A stretch of 64,000 bases of DNA. It comes from Anaeromassilibacillus senegalensis (GTDB lineage Bacteria; Bacillota; Clostridia; Oscillospirales; Acutalibacteraceae). The position numbers and the translations under genes are program-made. The notes under the pieces were generated by a model. The model was not told the DNA's origin. It searched no databases and was given only the letters and a program-made list of their open reading frames with translations. The stretch lies in contig NZ_LN868536.1 of NCBI RefSeq assembly GCF_001261775.1, forward strand, positions 620,001 through 684,000. The letters are read 5' to 3'. Below are positions 17,701 through 24,871 of this stretch, in pieces (position 1 is the first letter of the stretch; the number at the start of each line of letters is the position of its first letter).

Positions 17701-19491
17701 TGGATGGGCCAGTTCGCCGTGGTCGTAAAGACTGTGGCTGTGACGGGCGTCACGCTGGACAAGACGAACCTGACTCTGGAAGAGGGCACAACGGATACAT
17801 TGACCGCGACGGTCCTGCCGGAGAATGCGACGAACAAGAACGTCACATGGACGTCCGAAGACCCGACGGTTGCAACCGTGGAGGACGGCGTTGTCACAGC
17901 GAAGAAATCCGGAACCACGGTGGTCACCGTTCGCACAGTGGACGGCGATCACAGCGCAACCTGTAATGTGACCGTGAAAGCGGCCGGACCGGAAGAGCCG
18001 CAAGCTCTGACGGTGACCTACGGCTCCAATGTGACGCTGAAGGTCAATGGAGAAGCACAGCCGATTGCGGATAAGATCGGCAGATACCAGGTGCAGAAGG
18101 CGGAAGAGGGAACAGCGTACCGGTTCACCTTTGAGCCGCGTCTCAGCGGCCGGATGTTCCGCTCCGTCACAGTGGGCGATGCGGAGTCGGCAATGATCAG
18201 CGGCAGCACCTACAACTATGATTTCACCATGGGCAAAGAAGAGACCGCACTAAACTTCACATTTGAAGTGACGGACAAGAGCGTCCTGGGCCTGATTGTC
18301 GATTACGCGAAGGAGCGCATCGACGCGGGCGACGTGGAAGTTCTGGTGCCGGATGTGAAGACGCAGTTCATGGCGGCGTACAACACAGCAAAGGCTGTGA
18401 ATGAGGACGCGACCGCGACACAGGCGGAGATCAACAAGGCGTGGAGCGACCTGCTGCACATGATCCATTACCTGGAATTCCGTGCGGGCGACAAGGAAGA
18501 CCTGCGCGACATGATCGCGGTTGCGGAAGGCCTCCAGGAGGCGAACTACACCGCGGCAAGCTGGGCGGCCATGCAGGCAAAGCTGAGCGAAGCCAAGGCT
18601 GTGGAGCAGGACAAGAACGCGCTGGAGAACGACGTCAAGACAGCGACAGAAGCCCTGTATGACGCGATCATGGAGTTGAAGCTTGTAACGACGAACTGGA
18701 GCGGGCTCCAGAAGCTTCTGGAAGAGGCGGAGAGAATCGAAAGCGTACTTGACAGCGAGTATCTGCCGATTGGACAGGATGCCTTCAAGGAAGCGCTGAA
18801 GGCGGCAAAAGAACTGCCGGCGGACGCAACACAGGCACAGATCGACGCGGCGGCGAAGACGCTGACCGTAGCGATTGCCAACCTGCAGAAGATTCCGAAC
18901 AAGGATGCGCTGAAGGCGATCCTGGATCGCACGGCGAATGTGGACCTGAGCGGCTATCCGGCGGAGAAAGTGGCATATTACGAGGCCAGACGCGCCATCG
19001 CGGAGAATGCTATGAACAATCCGCAGGCGACGCAGGCAGACGTGGACAGCGCGTGTGAAGGATTGCAGGATGCGTGGGACAAGCTGCATGACAACCACAA
19101 CAGCAGCAAGCCGTCCGGCGGTAATTCCGGCTCTTCCGGCAACAGCTACGGCGGCGCGGGCACAGCGTCGGCACAGACCTCCCCACTGGTAGCGGCGGCG
19201 CAGGGCGTAACCGCACAGGCGAGCGTCCGTTCCGACACAACGCTTCCGTTTGTACTGAAGAGAGGCAGCGCGTACTGCTTCAAGATGACGGTGGTCAACG
19301 GCAATGCAAATACGGTACCGAGCTTCACCGTAGGCAATGGTGGCGTATTGAAGACGCAGTTTGTAGCGAAGATCGGCAACGATTACTACTACAGAGTGTG
19401 GGCGACCGGCAAGCCGGGCGAGAGCACGGGCGTGTACACGACTCTGCCGGGCCAGAATCCGCAGAAGCATTGTGTGGTAACCATCGGCTGA
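11791..19491 (+). CDS. Giant secreted multidomain surface protein (GLUG, F5/8C, Big_2, FIVAR)
   Basis: A 2566-aa exported protein. Residues 1-30 are a signal peptide ending in TMAFA. Then come a GLUG repeat block (about 100-330, repeats such as VGGIAGYV and LGGLVGEA), a helical FIVAR-type segment (about 577-650), an F5/8C discoidin-like domain (about 655-815, with ARWAFDGRQDTWWHS), FIVAR (about 820-890), MucBP-like strands (about 1000-1165), Big_2 (about 1309-1395), a second GLUG block (about 1402-1760), a second Big_2 (about 1980-2065), several FIVAR helices (about 2165-2430), a Ser/Gly linker and a C-terminal beta domain (about 2464-2566). No LPxTG motif, SLH domain or catalytic domain is visible. 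Carbohydrate or host/matrix binding is likely; GGAGG lies 13 nt before the start. Confidence 0.85.
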   Translation: MRQKRSTKLLSLFLSLTLLLSTFTGTMAFAAKDTGASAFAGGAGTVEDPYEITTVAQLNAVRNDLEASYRLGKSLTLPEGNWEPIGKIDAEFKGTFDGASHTISGLTQDDRLGSKLGLFGYMRDASVSNLLVEVNFISGKNEVGGIAGYVVGGAILNSGVVGMDADSYISGTNTDLGGLVGEANRTVIDGCFTSIDVLGNVSCSPVGGLVGIYQGEKTNTEYDTEDAIKNCFTTGDVRSGSSSAGGLVGALNGASLYNSFATGNISTRGSSSQFIGGLVGSMKSDNVGATGYKHAGTVENCYFAGTVQEGGAGAIAYLSGEGTGAGVNYYSDAIENGFNLASKCDEPTDLTPKSMEEMQSEAFVDDMNSTTDASWIDWTYNESGFPTLFGVGEGFDSSTDPEPTLDSYSHYSEWKTDGNNDGPVWFYQKRVKADQSWADFTNWNTSESAWAETTFGSNTDWGKIGQDIMVSLFGANSSYDGVAYAWKAPQAGRIRISFETEITATKPNEALVQISKGTQSAVEEVLRTYTVKSGAPTTTATTDLTVAEVAAGDYIRIAQFGNVDNDVKTVRPVIFYLADDDATYEQAILGQLCDQAEALLSGDYTAESLAALRDELAAARTVQENSFATAAEYLAAYDALQAAIDALVAIPYTKLDQAPMAATVVADSEHTTSGSSGDGPARWAFDGRQDTWWHSHWTQNVQPNHWIAWGLSNNLSESYYVAKVEYQPRTSGGSPNGRFGQYVLEVNNDATSVADTPDSAWTQVASGTWANDAALKTIVLETPVQANKIRLRSLTTYGDPANSFGSAQEINVYATDEPTPPSVNKDALQELYNIHKDKEQGEYTQSSWQAFVTALEAAGLVLANDNATQQQVDDAKKALEDAVIGLTTPSGETRTYIFHPYALKNCMQLVVPVGENAVVKWVWVQEQNGYVPTINGSMLRDDLTFDAAAIAPVIAMPVSGDRQVVGGLQKVRAIPDPAEYTLSPTAETPAETDIQTNSKSPDVPFTVQYVDQNGEILGTIQKVAGLYDDEFTVSATLNDIPEYKDKGAKLSGKTYTTINVTRDADGNDVAIPSTVSFTVTIPEQTKEVTIQYTLNNEVVSTATETLYLGDPAKTITAVSPSDAYLLNPAVQTATAEYTMAGNVKINGKTVTGAPVITFTLKRVPPPKAYYDFVVNGEKAFTLGLEEGKTATVQWKKYQPPYIDGQPTPDPYFRLEIRIPSGKSFYPTYLTELDGTKYNGFKFDEGELKRAGFDVTGAYNLPDIVRSVPLDQTITPIALDLAPVSGDAALYPFGTPKALEITIGEIQPEVTAVKVTHPSEKIEKGTTEQFLATVEGTNVTQNVTWSIVGAHPDSKTSIDENGLLTVDENEPYDIFTVRATSVDDPTKYGDAHITMTPAGMPKGSGTEEDPYMITTAKELNAIRNLSSTYSPKYFKIVNDIDLSDYAETWTPIGVDRNRPFGGIIDGNNKTIRGLKVDTGDAMYAGLFGYTRGTTIRNLTVEVVSVKGKTYVGGLIGYANETTLIGCGVKAANADSKVVGTGSEIGGLAGVALSTTLKNCYAEIPVQGIAKLGGLVGSYSGNSKTEITNCYATGDVTSTNTNVESHIHTGGLVGNAQKAKISNSFATGTVTATGKRIGGLTGTINGSSGGEKGWLSNSFASGVVNAGEGSEWVGGLTGTLEGGGTAIVNGYYNNATALGCGSVSSSLTDTSVGKTTEELKSHAFALELNTNASSHSNWAKWGFDSTINNGHPVLCEVGVGEGVDEVTDQPVDQYVHYVVMLSNVGGLLQTSFEVDVKVGDSLQFGYEYGKKWGSGSTSDYGYWLTVNGKKVSCDNYGKCKFIYNGEEVKVGTNIGCITSKLPPVDIPAIVPTADMIGRDQTLVLPLRDFTENVITIPIVAQNLERQEIGSFTFTVDSYTDSSRFQVKDLTQRNIKVTMNSGYEVEDCTPVQMMNYAVLLGADGVAKLGTSAEWMGQFAVVVKTVAVTGVTLDKTNLTLEEGTTDTLTATVLPENATNKNVTWTSEDPTVATVEDGVVTAKKSGTTVVTVRTVDGDHSATCNVTVKAAGPEEPQALTVTYGSNVTLKVNGEAQPIADKIGRYQVQKAEEGTAYRFTFEPRLSGRMFRSVTVGDAESAMISGSTYNYDFTMGKEETALNFTFEVTDKSVLGLIVDYAKERIDAGDVEVLVPDVKTQFMAAYNTAKAVNEDATATQAEINKAWSDLLHMIHYLEFRAGDKEDLRDMIAVAEGLQEANYTAASWAAMQAKLSEAKAVEQDKNALENDVKTATEALYDAIMELKLVTTNWSGLQKLLEEAERIESVLDSEYLPIGQDAFKEALKAAKELPADATQAQIDAAAKTLTVAIANLQKIPNKDALKAILDRTANVDLSGYPAEKVAYYEARRAIAENAMNNPQATQADVDSACEGLQDAWDKLHDNHNSSKPSGGNSGSSGNSYGGAGTASAQTSPLVAAAQGVTAQASVRSDTTLPFVLKRGSAYCFKMTVVNGNANTVPSFTVGNGGVLKTQFVAKIGNDYYYRVWATGKPGESTGVYTTLPGQNPQKHCVVTIG

Positions 19492-19525
19492 GTTTCCAGA
19501 CGAATCGATTGACAACCTGAACAAC

Positions 19526-19567
19526 AGGACCGCACCCTTGGCAACAGCTGAGGGTGCGGTCCTTTTT
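19526..19567 (+). terminator. Intrinsic terminator of the giant gene
   Basis: A 13-bp perfect stem (AGGACCGCACCCT at 19526-19538 with its complement at 19551-19563) followed by a T-run. Confidence 0.92.
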
Positions 19568-19644
19568 GTTGAGCAGAATAGCATATACGGAAGCAGCGGT
19601 GCATATTTTATGTTGACGACTGAGAAAAGTGACGGTGAGAATTT

Positions 19645-20454
19645 ATGATTATTGTAATTAAAAAGAAACAGATTATCGCAGCGATCCTGTGCCTGCTGCT
19701 CCTGCTGGCAGTACCATTGGCGTTTCGTAAGCTTTCACCCGCAAGTGTAGCGGCGTCCGCATCTGCCAACACCAACTGGGGATTGAGTTTTCAGGAAGAG
19801 GGAAAAACGCCGGTTGGAAATGCCTCTGCAGATTTCCTGAAGCAGTACGATGCATATTATGCGGGGGATCCGTCTAAAAAAGTGCTCTATCTGACCTTCG
19901 ATGCGGGATATGAAAACGGCTATACACCAGCGATCCTGGACGCGTTGAAAAAGCACAATGTAAAAGCGACTTTTTTCGTAGTGGGCAACTACATAGAAAC
20001 CAGCCCGGATCTGATTAAACGCATGGTAGCGGAAGGCCATATTGTCGGCAACCACACCTACCATCATCCAGATATGTCTAAAATCTCCGATATGGAGTCC
20101 TTTAAAAAGGAAATCAACGATCTGGAGCAGCTTTATAAGGAGACGACCGGCCAGGAAATGCAAAAGTTTTACCGGCCTCCACAGGGAAAATACAGCGAAA
20201 GCAATTTGAAACAGGCACAGGAGCTGGGGTATAAAACGATATTCTGGAGCCTTGCATATGTTGATTGGTATGTGGATAAACAGCCGACCAAAGAAGAAGC
20301 TTACAGCAAGCTGCTGCCGCGCATCCATCCGGGCGCCATTGTGCTGCTGCACAGCACCTCCAAGACCAATGCAGAGATACTGGATGAGCTTTTAGGCAAA
20401 TGGGAAGCGGAAGGGTATACCTTCGGCACGCTGAACGACCTGTGCACGGGATGA
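19645..20454 (+). CDS. pdaA: PdaA-like polysaccharide deacetylase
   Basis: A 269-aa membrane-anchored or secreted NodB-fold deacetylase. One hydrophobic segment (residues about 10-30) precedes the catalytic domain. Motif 1 is TFDAGYENG (D86 within it), motif 2 is HTYHHPD (H137 and H141 as metal ligands) and motif 3 is YRPPQGKYS. The TFDAGYE form and the sequence WSLAYVDW are typical of PdaA, which removes acetyl groups from muramic acid during spore-cortex delta-lactam formation; general peptidoglycan deacetylation is the alternative. It has its own GGTGAG ribosome binding site and a strong terminator. Confidence 0.88.
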   Translation: MIIVIKKKQIIAAILCLLLLLAVPLAFRKLSPASVAASASANTNWGLSFQEEGKTPVGNASADFLKQYDAYYAGDPSKKVLYLTFDAGYENGYTPAILDALKKHNVKATFFVVGNYIETSPDLIKRMVAEGHIVGNHTYHHPDMSKISDMESFKKEINDLEQLYKETTGQEMQKFYRPPQGKYSESNLKQAQELGYKTIFWSLAYVDWYVDKQPTKEEAYSKLLPRIHPGAIVLLHSTSKTNAEILDELLGKWEAEGYTFGTLNDLCTG

Positions 20455-20470
20455 TCTGATGATATACATA

Positions 20471-20516
20471 AAAGGCGGCCTGTTTCCGGTCAACGGAAAC
20501 AGGCCGCCTTTATTTT
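20471..20516. terminator. Intrinsic terminator between convergent genes
   Basis: A perfect 18-bp stem (20471-20488 with 20494-20511) and a 5-nt loop, followed by a T-rich run on the plus strand; it serves pdaA and probably also the minus-strand PAP2 gene. Confidence 0.9.
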
Positions 20517-20524
20517 TGCATTTT

Positions 20525-20989
20525 CTAAGCCGAAAGCAGCGCCACACAGATGCCGAGCAGCGCCCCGCAGAGGACCTCGAAGGGCGTATGCCCCAAAGAG
20601 ATTTCCAATGTACCGATGGATTCTCTCAAAGAGGCTGCTTTTCCGGAGGAATCGTTTTCTTCCAGATAGTCCGTGATCTGGTTAATGGCCTTCGCCTGTT
20701 CTCCGGCGGCACGCCGTACCCCCATTGCGTCATACATGATGACCGCCGCAAATGTCAAAACAATGGCGGACATGGGGGAGACAAAGCCCATTTCCTGTAC
20801 GGTCGCAATGGCGACGGAACAGCCCAGTGCGGAATGTGCGCTTGGCATTCCACCCGATTCAGACAGCCGTTTAATGTTGAATTTCCGGTTTTGCAGAAGG
20901 TAAATCCCTGTTTTAATCAGCTGGGAAAGCATCCAGGAGATGAACCCAACATTAATGATTCGGTTGCTGATCAGGAGCTGCCAATTCAT
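20525..20989 (-). CDS. Divergent PAP2 family membrane protein (YuiD-like)
   Basis: A 154-aa membrane protein of the divergent PAP2 (DUF212) family. It has four hydrophobic segments (about 12-32, 50-72, 73-90 and 135-153), the conserved GGMPSAHSA phosphatase-like motif (residues about 46-54), and SLGHTPFEV near the C-terminus, which matches the third phosphatase motif. A lipid-phosphate phosphatase activity is plausible but not established. Its ATG directly abuts the stop of the TVP38-like gene, so the two are co-transcribed on the minus strand. Confidence 0.88.
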   Translation of the reverse strand: MNWQLLISNRIINVGFISWMLSQLIKTGIYLLQNRKFNIKRLSESGGMPSAHSALGCSVAIATVQEMGFVSPMSAIVLTFAAVIMYDAMGVRRAAGEQAKAINQITDYLEENDSSGKAASLRESIGTLEISLGHTPFEVLCGALLGICVALLSA

Positions 20990-21757
20990 TTATTTTCCTT
21001 CTTTCTGTTTCTGTAAGGTGATTCTTCGGTAGAGCAACAGGCCTGCCGCACTGATCACTCCCGTCACAACAAAGACAAGTACAGCAAACGGATAATTTTG
21101 CTCGCCAAGCGCCGCTCCTCCAATGGTGGAGGTGATAACGGACGGAATCCTGGCAATGCTGGAGAGGATCAGGAAGGTCTTGAGTTTCATCGGCGTCAGG
21201 CCAACCAGATAAGTTAAAATGTCCTTGGGGGAACCCGGAATAAAAAAGAGAATAAAAATTAATAGATTCAGCCGGCTGGCATCCTGTAAAAATTGAAGGG
21301 ACTGGATTTTTTCCCGGGAGACAAAGGCCTCCACCACACGAATACCAAACCATTTGGTAAACCCGTAGATAATAGCGGAACCAATAGCCGCGCCGATCAG
21401 GCAGAGGAACATTCCTTCCACTGCGCCAAAGGCGTAGCCCGCGCCAATTTCCACAACCTCGCCGGGGATGATGGCGACGACTACCTGTAAAGTCATAATG
21501 CCGATCAAAGCCAATGGGCCAAGAATCCCCTGCTGTTCCACCCACTGTTGAAATGCTTTTCCATCGGAAATAAACTCGATCATTTTCTGCCCCGCGGTTG
21601 CAGCAAAAACAACGGAAAGCACCAGAAAAACGATGAGAGAAAACAGGCTGACCAATCTTTTCCGGCGCAGGTATGCCGGATCGTTGACCGGTTCACCGGC
21701 CGTTTTCGCAGAACGATGGGTGGTCTTGCTGAAACAAAGTTGTCCTTCTTTTGTCAT
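20990..21757 (-). CDS. TVP38/TMEM64 (DedA-like) membrane protein
   Basis: A 255-aa integral membrane protein of the VTT-domain family, which includes lipid scramblases and DedA transporters. After a basic N-terminal tail there is one helix (about 35-55), the conserved PGEVVEIGAGYAFG re-entrant motif (about 97-110), GAAIGSAIIYGFTKWFG, and the second re-entrant motif FFIPGSPKDILTYLVGL (about 167-183), with further helices to the C-terminus. ATG at 21757 follows AAGGGG. It lies upstream of, and directly adjacent to, the PAP2-like gene; both deal with membrane lipids, which suggests a joint role in lipid-carrier recycling. Confidence 0.88.
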   Translation of the reverse strand: MTKEGQLCFSKTTHRSAKTAGEPVNDPAYLRRKRLVSLFSLIVFLVLSVVFAATAGQKMIEFISDGKAFQQWVEQQGILGPLALIGIMTLQVVVAIIPGEVVEIGAGYAFGAVEGMFLCLIGAAIGSAIIYGFTKWFGIRVVEAFVSREKIQSLQFLQDASRLNLLIFILFFIPGSPKDILTYLVGLTPMKLKTFLILSSIARIPSVITSTIGGAALGEQNYPFAVLVFVVTGVISAAGLLLYRRITLQKQKEGK

Positions 21758-21901
21758 ATCATAACGCCCCTTGCACTTTTTTGTTCTGCGTGTTATTCTA
21801 CAAGTAAAATCTTACAAGTCTGCGCATCTATTTCTTAAAGAAATCTTACAATGATCTTCTTTGCCAAAATAGAAATACGCCGCAGAAAAAGAAGGGCAGT
21901 T

Positions 21902-22849
21902 ATGAAGAATCCGTTTCCCTATGCGGATGATAATAAACGATATCACACGCTTGCCTATCACCTGAAAGAGGTGTTTGGGCGGCGTGTTTTCAAGGCGGTT
22001 ATCGATGCTGGAATGACCTGTCCCAATTTGGACGGGACCAAAGGGACGGGGGGCTGTACGTATTGCCAGGGCGGCAGCGGCGCATTTACGCATGGCCCGC
22101 TGCTTAGCGTACCGGAACAAATACAAAAGGAACAGGAGCGTATCCATAGAAAGTGGAAGGACGCGCCGGTAATCGCCTATTTTCAGGCACATACCAACAC
22201 CTATGCGCCGCTCCCGGTTTTACGCTGCCTGTTTGAAGAGGCGCTGGCGGTTCCGGGGGTTTGCGGTTTGAGTATTGCGACCAGAGCAGATGCTTTGGAG
22301 CCGGAGACCGTTTCGTATTTACAGGAGTTGTCCCGTCGCACCTATCTGACAGTGGAGCTCGGGCTGCAAACGGTTCACGACCGCACCGCGGAGCGCATCA
22401 ATCGAGGACATACCTATCCCGAATTTCTCAATGCCTATGATGCGCTGCAAAAGCATGGCATACGCACCTGCGTCCATCTGATCGATGGATTGCCGGGAGA
22501 GGATACCGGTATGATGCTGGAAACAGCGCGTGTTGTCGGTCTGCTGCGGCCCGGCGCTGTAAAAATTCATTTGCTTCACATCTTAAAAGGAACACCGCTC
22601 GCGGCGGACTTGGTCGCCGGAAAAATAGAACCTATGACGCGCGATGCATACATACAGACGGTTTGTTCCCAACTGGAACTGTTTCCGCCGCAAACCGTCG
22701 TGGAGCGGATAACCGGCGATGGGGAACGTGCCATGCTTCTCGCACCGCTTTGGAGCATTGATAAAATCGCGGTACTCGGCGGGATTGACAGGGAGCTTGC
22801 TCGCCGGGAAACCTGTCAGGGGGCCCGCTTTCACGAGACATCCGTTTAA
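21902..22849 (+). CDS. Radical SAM protein, TIGR01212/YhcC family
   Basis: A 315-aa radical S-adenosylmethionine protein. The cluster cysteines are C40, C52 and C55 in a C-X11-C-X2-C arrangement (MTCPNLDGTKGTGGCTYC), the unusual spacing that distinguishes the YhcC/TIGR01212 group from the standard CX3CX2C. Downstream blocks include YFQAHTNTYAPL, GLSIATRADAL and VELGLQTVHDRTAERINRGH. The substrate is not known; a tRNA-modification or related role has been suggested for relatives. ATG at 21902 after AGAAGGG gives the normal N-terminus. The gene is followed by a small DUF1653 gene. Confidence 0.9.
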   Translation: MKNPFPYADDNKRYHTLAYHLKEVFGRRVFKAVIDAGMTCPNLDGTKGTGGCTYCQGGSGAFTHGPLLSVPEQIQKEQERIHRKWKDAPVIAYFQAHTNTYAPLPVLRCLFEEALAVPGVCGLSIATRADALEPETVSYLQELSRRTYLTVELGLQTVHDRTAERINRGHTYPEFLNAYDALQKHGIRTCVHLIDGLPGEDTGMMLETARVVGLLRPGAVKIHLLHILKGTPLAADLVAGKIEPMTRDAYIQTVCSQLELFPPQTVVERITGDGERAMLLAPLWSIDKIAVLGGIDRELARRETCQGARFHETSV

Positions 22850-22980
22850 AAGTGTACGAGGGTTCGGGGAAAAAGTCAAGCAGACTGGAAAAGAAAAGCA
22901 AAAAACTCCTCCAAGGGCCAATGGATACAGGGGTGAAAAACACACTAAAAGAGATTTTTTTGAAGGAAGAGGAGAAGTTG

Positions 22981-23202
22981 ATGCAGGAATTACCAATACG
23001 CCCGGGGCGGTACCGGCATTTTAAGGGCGGCGAATACCGTGTGCTGTATTTGGCGCGGCATTCAGAAACACAGGAATGGATGGTGGTCTATCAGGCCTTA
23101 TATGGAGAACACGGAATCTGGGTGCGCCCCGCCGCCATGTGGGAGGAGATCGTGGAACGCGATGGATATACGGGCAAACGTTTTACCTATATTGGAGAAT
23201 AG
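22981..23202 (+). CDS. DUF1653 family protein
   Basis: A 73-aa protein of the DUF1653 family, recognisable from the RPGRYRHFKGGEYRVLYLARHSET opening, the WMVVYQALYGEHGIWVRP centre and the final RFTYIGE. It resembles a small SH3-like barrel; function unknown. ATG at 22981 follows GAGGAG by 6-8 nt and yields the usual family length; the frame extends back to 22852 but that part overlaps the region just after the radical SAM stop. It ends 9 nt before the alcohol dehydrogenase gene, so the genes are likely one transcript. Confidence 0.85.
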   Translation: MQELPIRPGRYRHFKGGEYRVLYLARHSETQEWMVVYQALYGEHGIWVRPAAMWEEIVERDGYTGKRFTYIGE

Positions 23203-23211
23203 AGGGATGAA

Positions 23212-24273
23212 ATGAAACGTACTATGTTGGCTGCGGTATGCCATGGAAGCGGACAAATTTCTCTGGAGGAACGTCCAATTCCCCAAATTCAACAGCCGGA
23301 GGATGCAATTGTCAAGGTGACGCTTTCCACCATCTGTACAAGCGACCTGCATATTCTGCACGGCGCGGTTCCGCGGGCGGTGCCGCATACCGTGTTGGGG
23401 CATGAGTTTGTGGGAGAAATCGTTTCAGTTGGGTCCGGTGTGAAACACCGGAAAACGGGCGAGCGCGTCGCCGCCAATTGCATCACATTCTGTGGGGACT
23501 GCTGGTTCTGCCGGCAGGGATTTATTAACAACTGTGCGCATGGCGGGTGGGAGTTAGGATGCCGGATCGATGGATGCCAGGCGGAGTATGTGCGCGTTCC
23601 CTATGCGGATATGGGCCTGACGCGCATTCCCGACACGGTAACCGATGAGAATGCGCTCTTTTTGGGCGACATCCTTTCCAGCGGCTATTTTGGCGCGGAG
23701 CTGGCGGAAATCAGGCCGGGAGATACGGTGGCGGTGATCGGAGCGGGTCCGGTGGGGCTTTGCGCTGCCATGTGTGCAAAGCTGTTCGGCGCGGGCAAAA
23801 TCGTTCTTTTGGACGTTGACGAAACCCGTCTGCAGCTCGGAAAGCAACAGGGGCTTGCAACGCAGATTGTCAATCCCGCCAAGGAAGATGCGTCGGCATG
23901 CATTTGGGCCTTGACCAATGGGCGCGGCGCGGACGCGGTCATTGAAGCGGCGGGCGGTGACGGCACGTTCCAGCTGGCGTGGCAGATTGCAAGGCCCAAC
24001 GCGGTGGTCGCTTTGGTTGCCATGTATGAGGAAGCGCAATCGCTTCCGCTGCACCAGATGTACGGGAAAAATCTGATTTTCAAGACCGGCGGTGTGGATG
24101 CTGTTCATTGCGACCGGCTGATGGAGCTGATTGCCTGTGGAAGGCTGAACACCGATTTTCTGATTACCCACCGCGCGCCTCTGGAAGAAATATTGGAGGG
24201 ATACCGGGTTTTTGCAAACAAATTGGACGGATGTATCAAATGGGCGGTTACGCCGCCTGTTCATCATATTTAA
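23212..24273 (+). CDS. Zinc-dependent alcohol dehydrogenase family protein
   Basis: A 353-aa medium-chain dehydrogenase. Catalytic zinc ligands C42, H64 and E65 (ICTSDLH, GHEF) and the four structural-zinc cysteines C94, C97, C100 and C108 are all present. The NAD(P)-binding Rossmann motif is VIGAGPVGLCA (about 177-187), with LLDVDETRL marking the end of the second strand. The overall form resembles the threonine/sorbitol or secondary alcohol dehydrogenase branch; the substrate is uncertain. GAGGG lies 6-7 nt before the ATG at 23212. Likely co-transcribed with the DUF1653 gene upstream. Confidence 0.9.
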   Translation: MKRTMLAAVCHGSGQISLEERPIPQIQQPEDAIVKVTLSTICTSDLHILHGAVPRAVPHTVLGHEFVGEIVSVGSGVKHRKTGERVAANCITFCGDCWFCRQGFINNCAHGGWELGCRIDGCQAEYVRVPYADMGLTRIPDTVTDENALFLGDILSSGYFGAELAEIRPGDTVAVIGAGPVGLCAAMCAKLFGAGKIVLLDVDETRLQLGKQQGLATQIVNPAKEDASACIWALTNGRGADAVIEAAGGDGTFQLAWQIARPNAVVALVAMYEEAQSLPLHQMYGKNLIFKTGGVDAVHCDRLMELIACGRLNTDFLITHRAPLEEILEGYRVFANKLDGCIKWAVTPPVHHI

Positions 24274-24291
24274 GAGAAAGGATGAAATACC

Positions 24292-24851
24292 TTGGGTAAA
24301 ATACCAACCTTGGGGGAAGCGCAAGCGTTACTGGAACAATATAATCAGGAGGAATTTCATTTAAAGCACGCCCAAATTGTCTCCGGCGTCATGGGCTGGT
24401 TTGCGCAGGAGCTGGACCCGGAGCAGGTGGACTTCTGGAAAGTCGTTGGACTGCTGCACGATCTGGATTATGAGCAGTTCCCGGAACAGCCTGCATAAAA
24501 AGTCAGGAGATCATGCGGGAGAAGGAGATAGATGAACGGATTATCCGCGCTACGGCAAGCCACTCCTATCCCATGGTAGATAGTAAGCCGGAGCACATCA
24601 TGGAAAAGGTTTTGTATGCGACGGATGAGCTGACCGGCTTGATCGGCGCGGTCGCGCTGATGCGGCCTTCTAAAAGTGTATCCGATCTGGAAGTGAAGTC
24701 AGTAAAAAAGAAATTTAAAACGCCGAGCTTTGCGGCGGGCTGTTCTCGCGATGTGATCCAGGCAGGCGCGGACATGCTTGGCTGGACGTTGGAAGACCTG
24801 ATGGAAAAGACCATTTTAGCCATGCGCAGCCTGACTCAGGAAACAGAATGA
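24292..24851 (+). pseudogene. HD-domain hydrolase gene with a frameshift
   Basis: Two adjacent open frames together encode one HD-superfamily protein of about 185 aa. The first (24292-24498, TTG start after AAAGGA) has LKHAQIVSGVM and the metal-binding GLLHDLDYEQF, then stops at 24496. The second continues in another frame with IKSQEIMREKEIDERIIRATASHSYP and runs to 24851. Inserting one base near 24490 restores an EQ-x-CIKSQEIM junction, where relatives usually read EQHC. This is therefore a one-base deletion, a recent inactivation or a base-calling error. The 3-prime end overlaps a possible ATG of the next gene. A phosphohydrolase role is likely for an intact version. Confidence 0.82.
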
Positions 24852-24871
24852 AAAAAGCGGAGGAAATGTCC

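Noticed and set aside
14788-18003. A 1071-codon minus-strand open frame (and an 829-codon one at 11806-14295) within the giant gene
   Set aside because: Both are shadows of the repetitive surface protein; composition is Arg/His/Cys-rich and matches no family.
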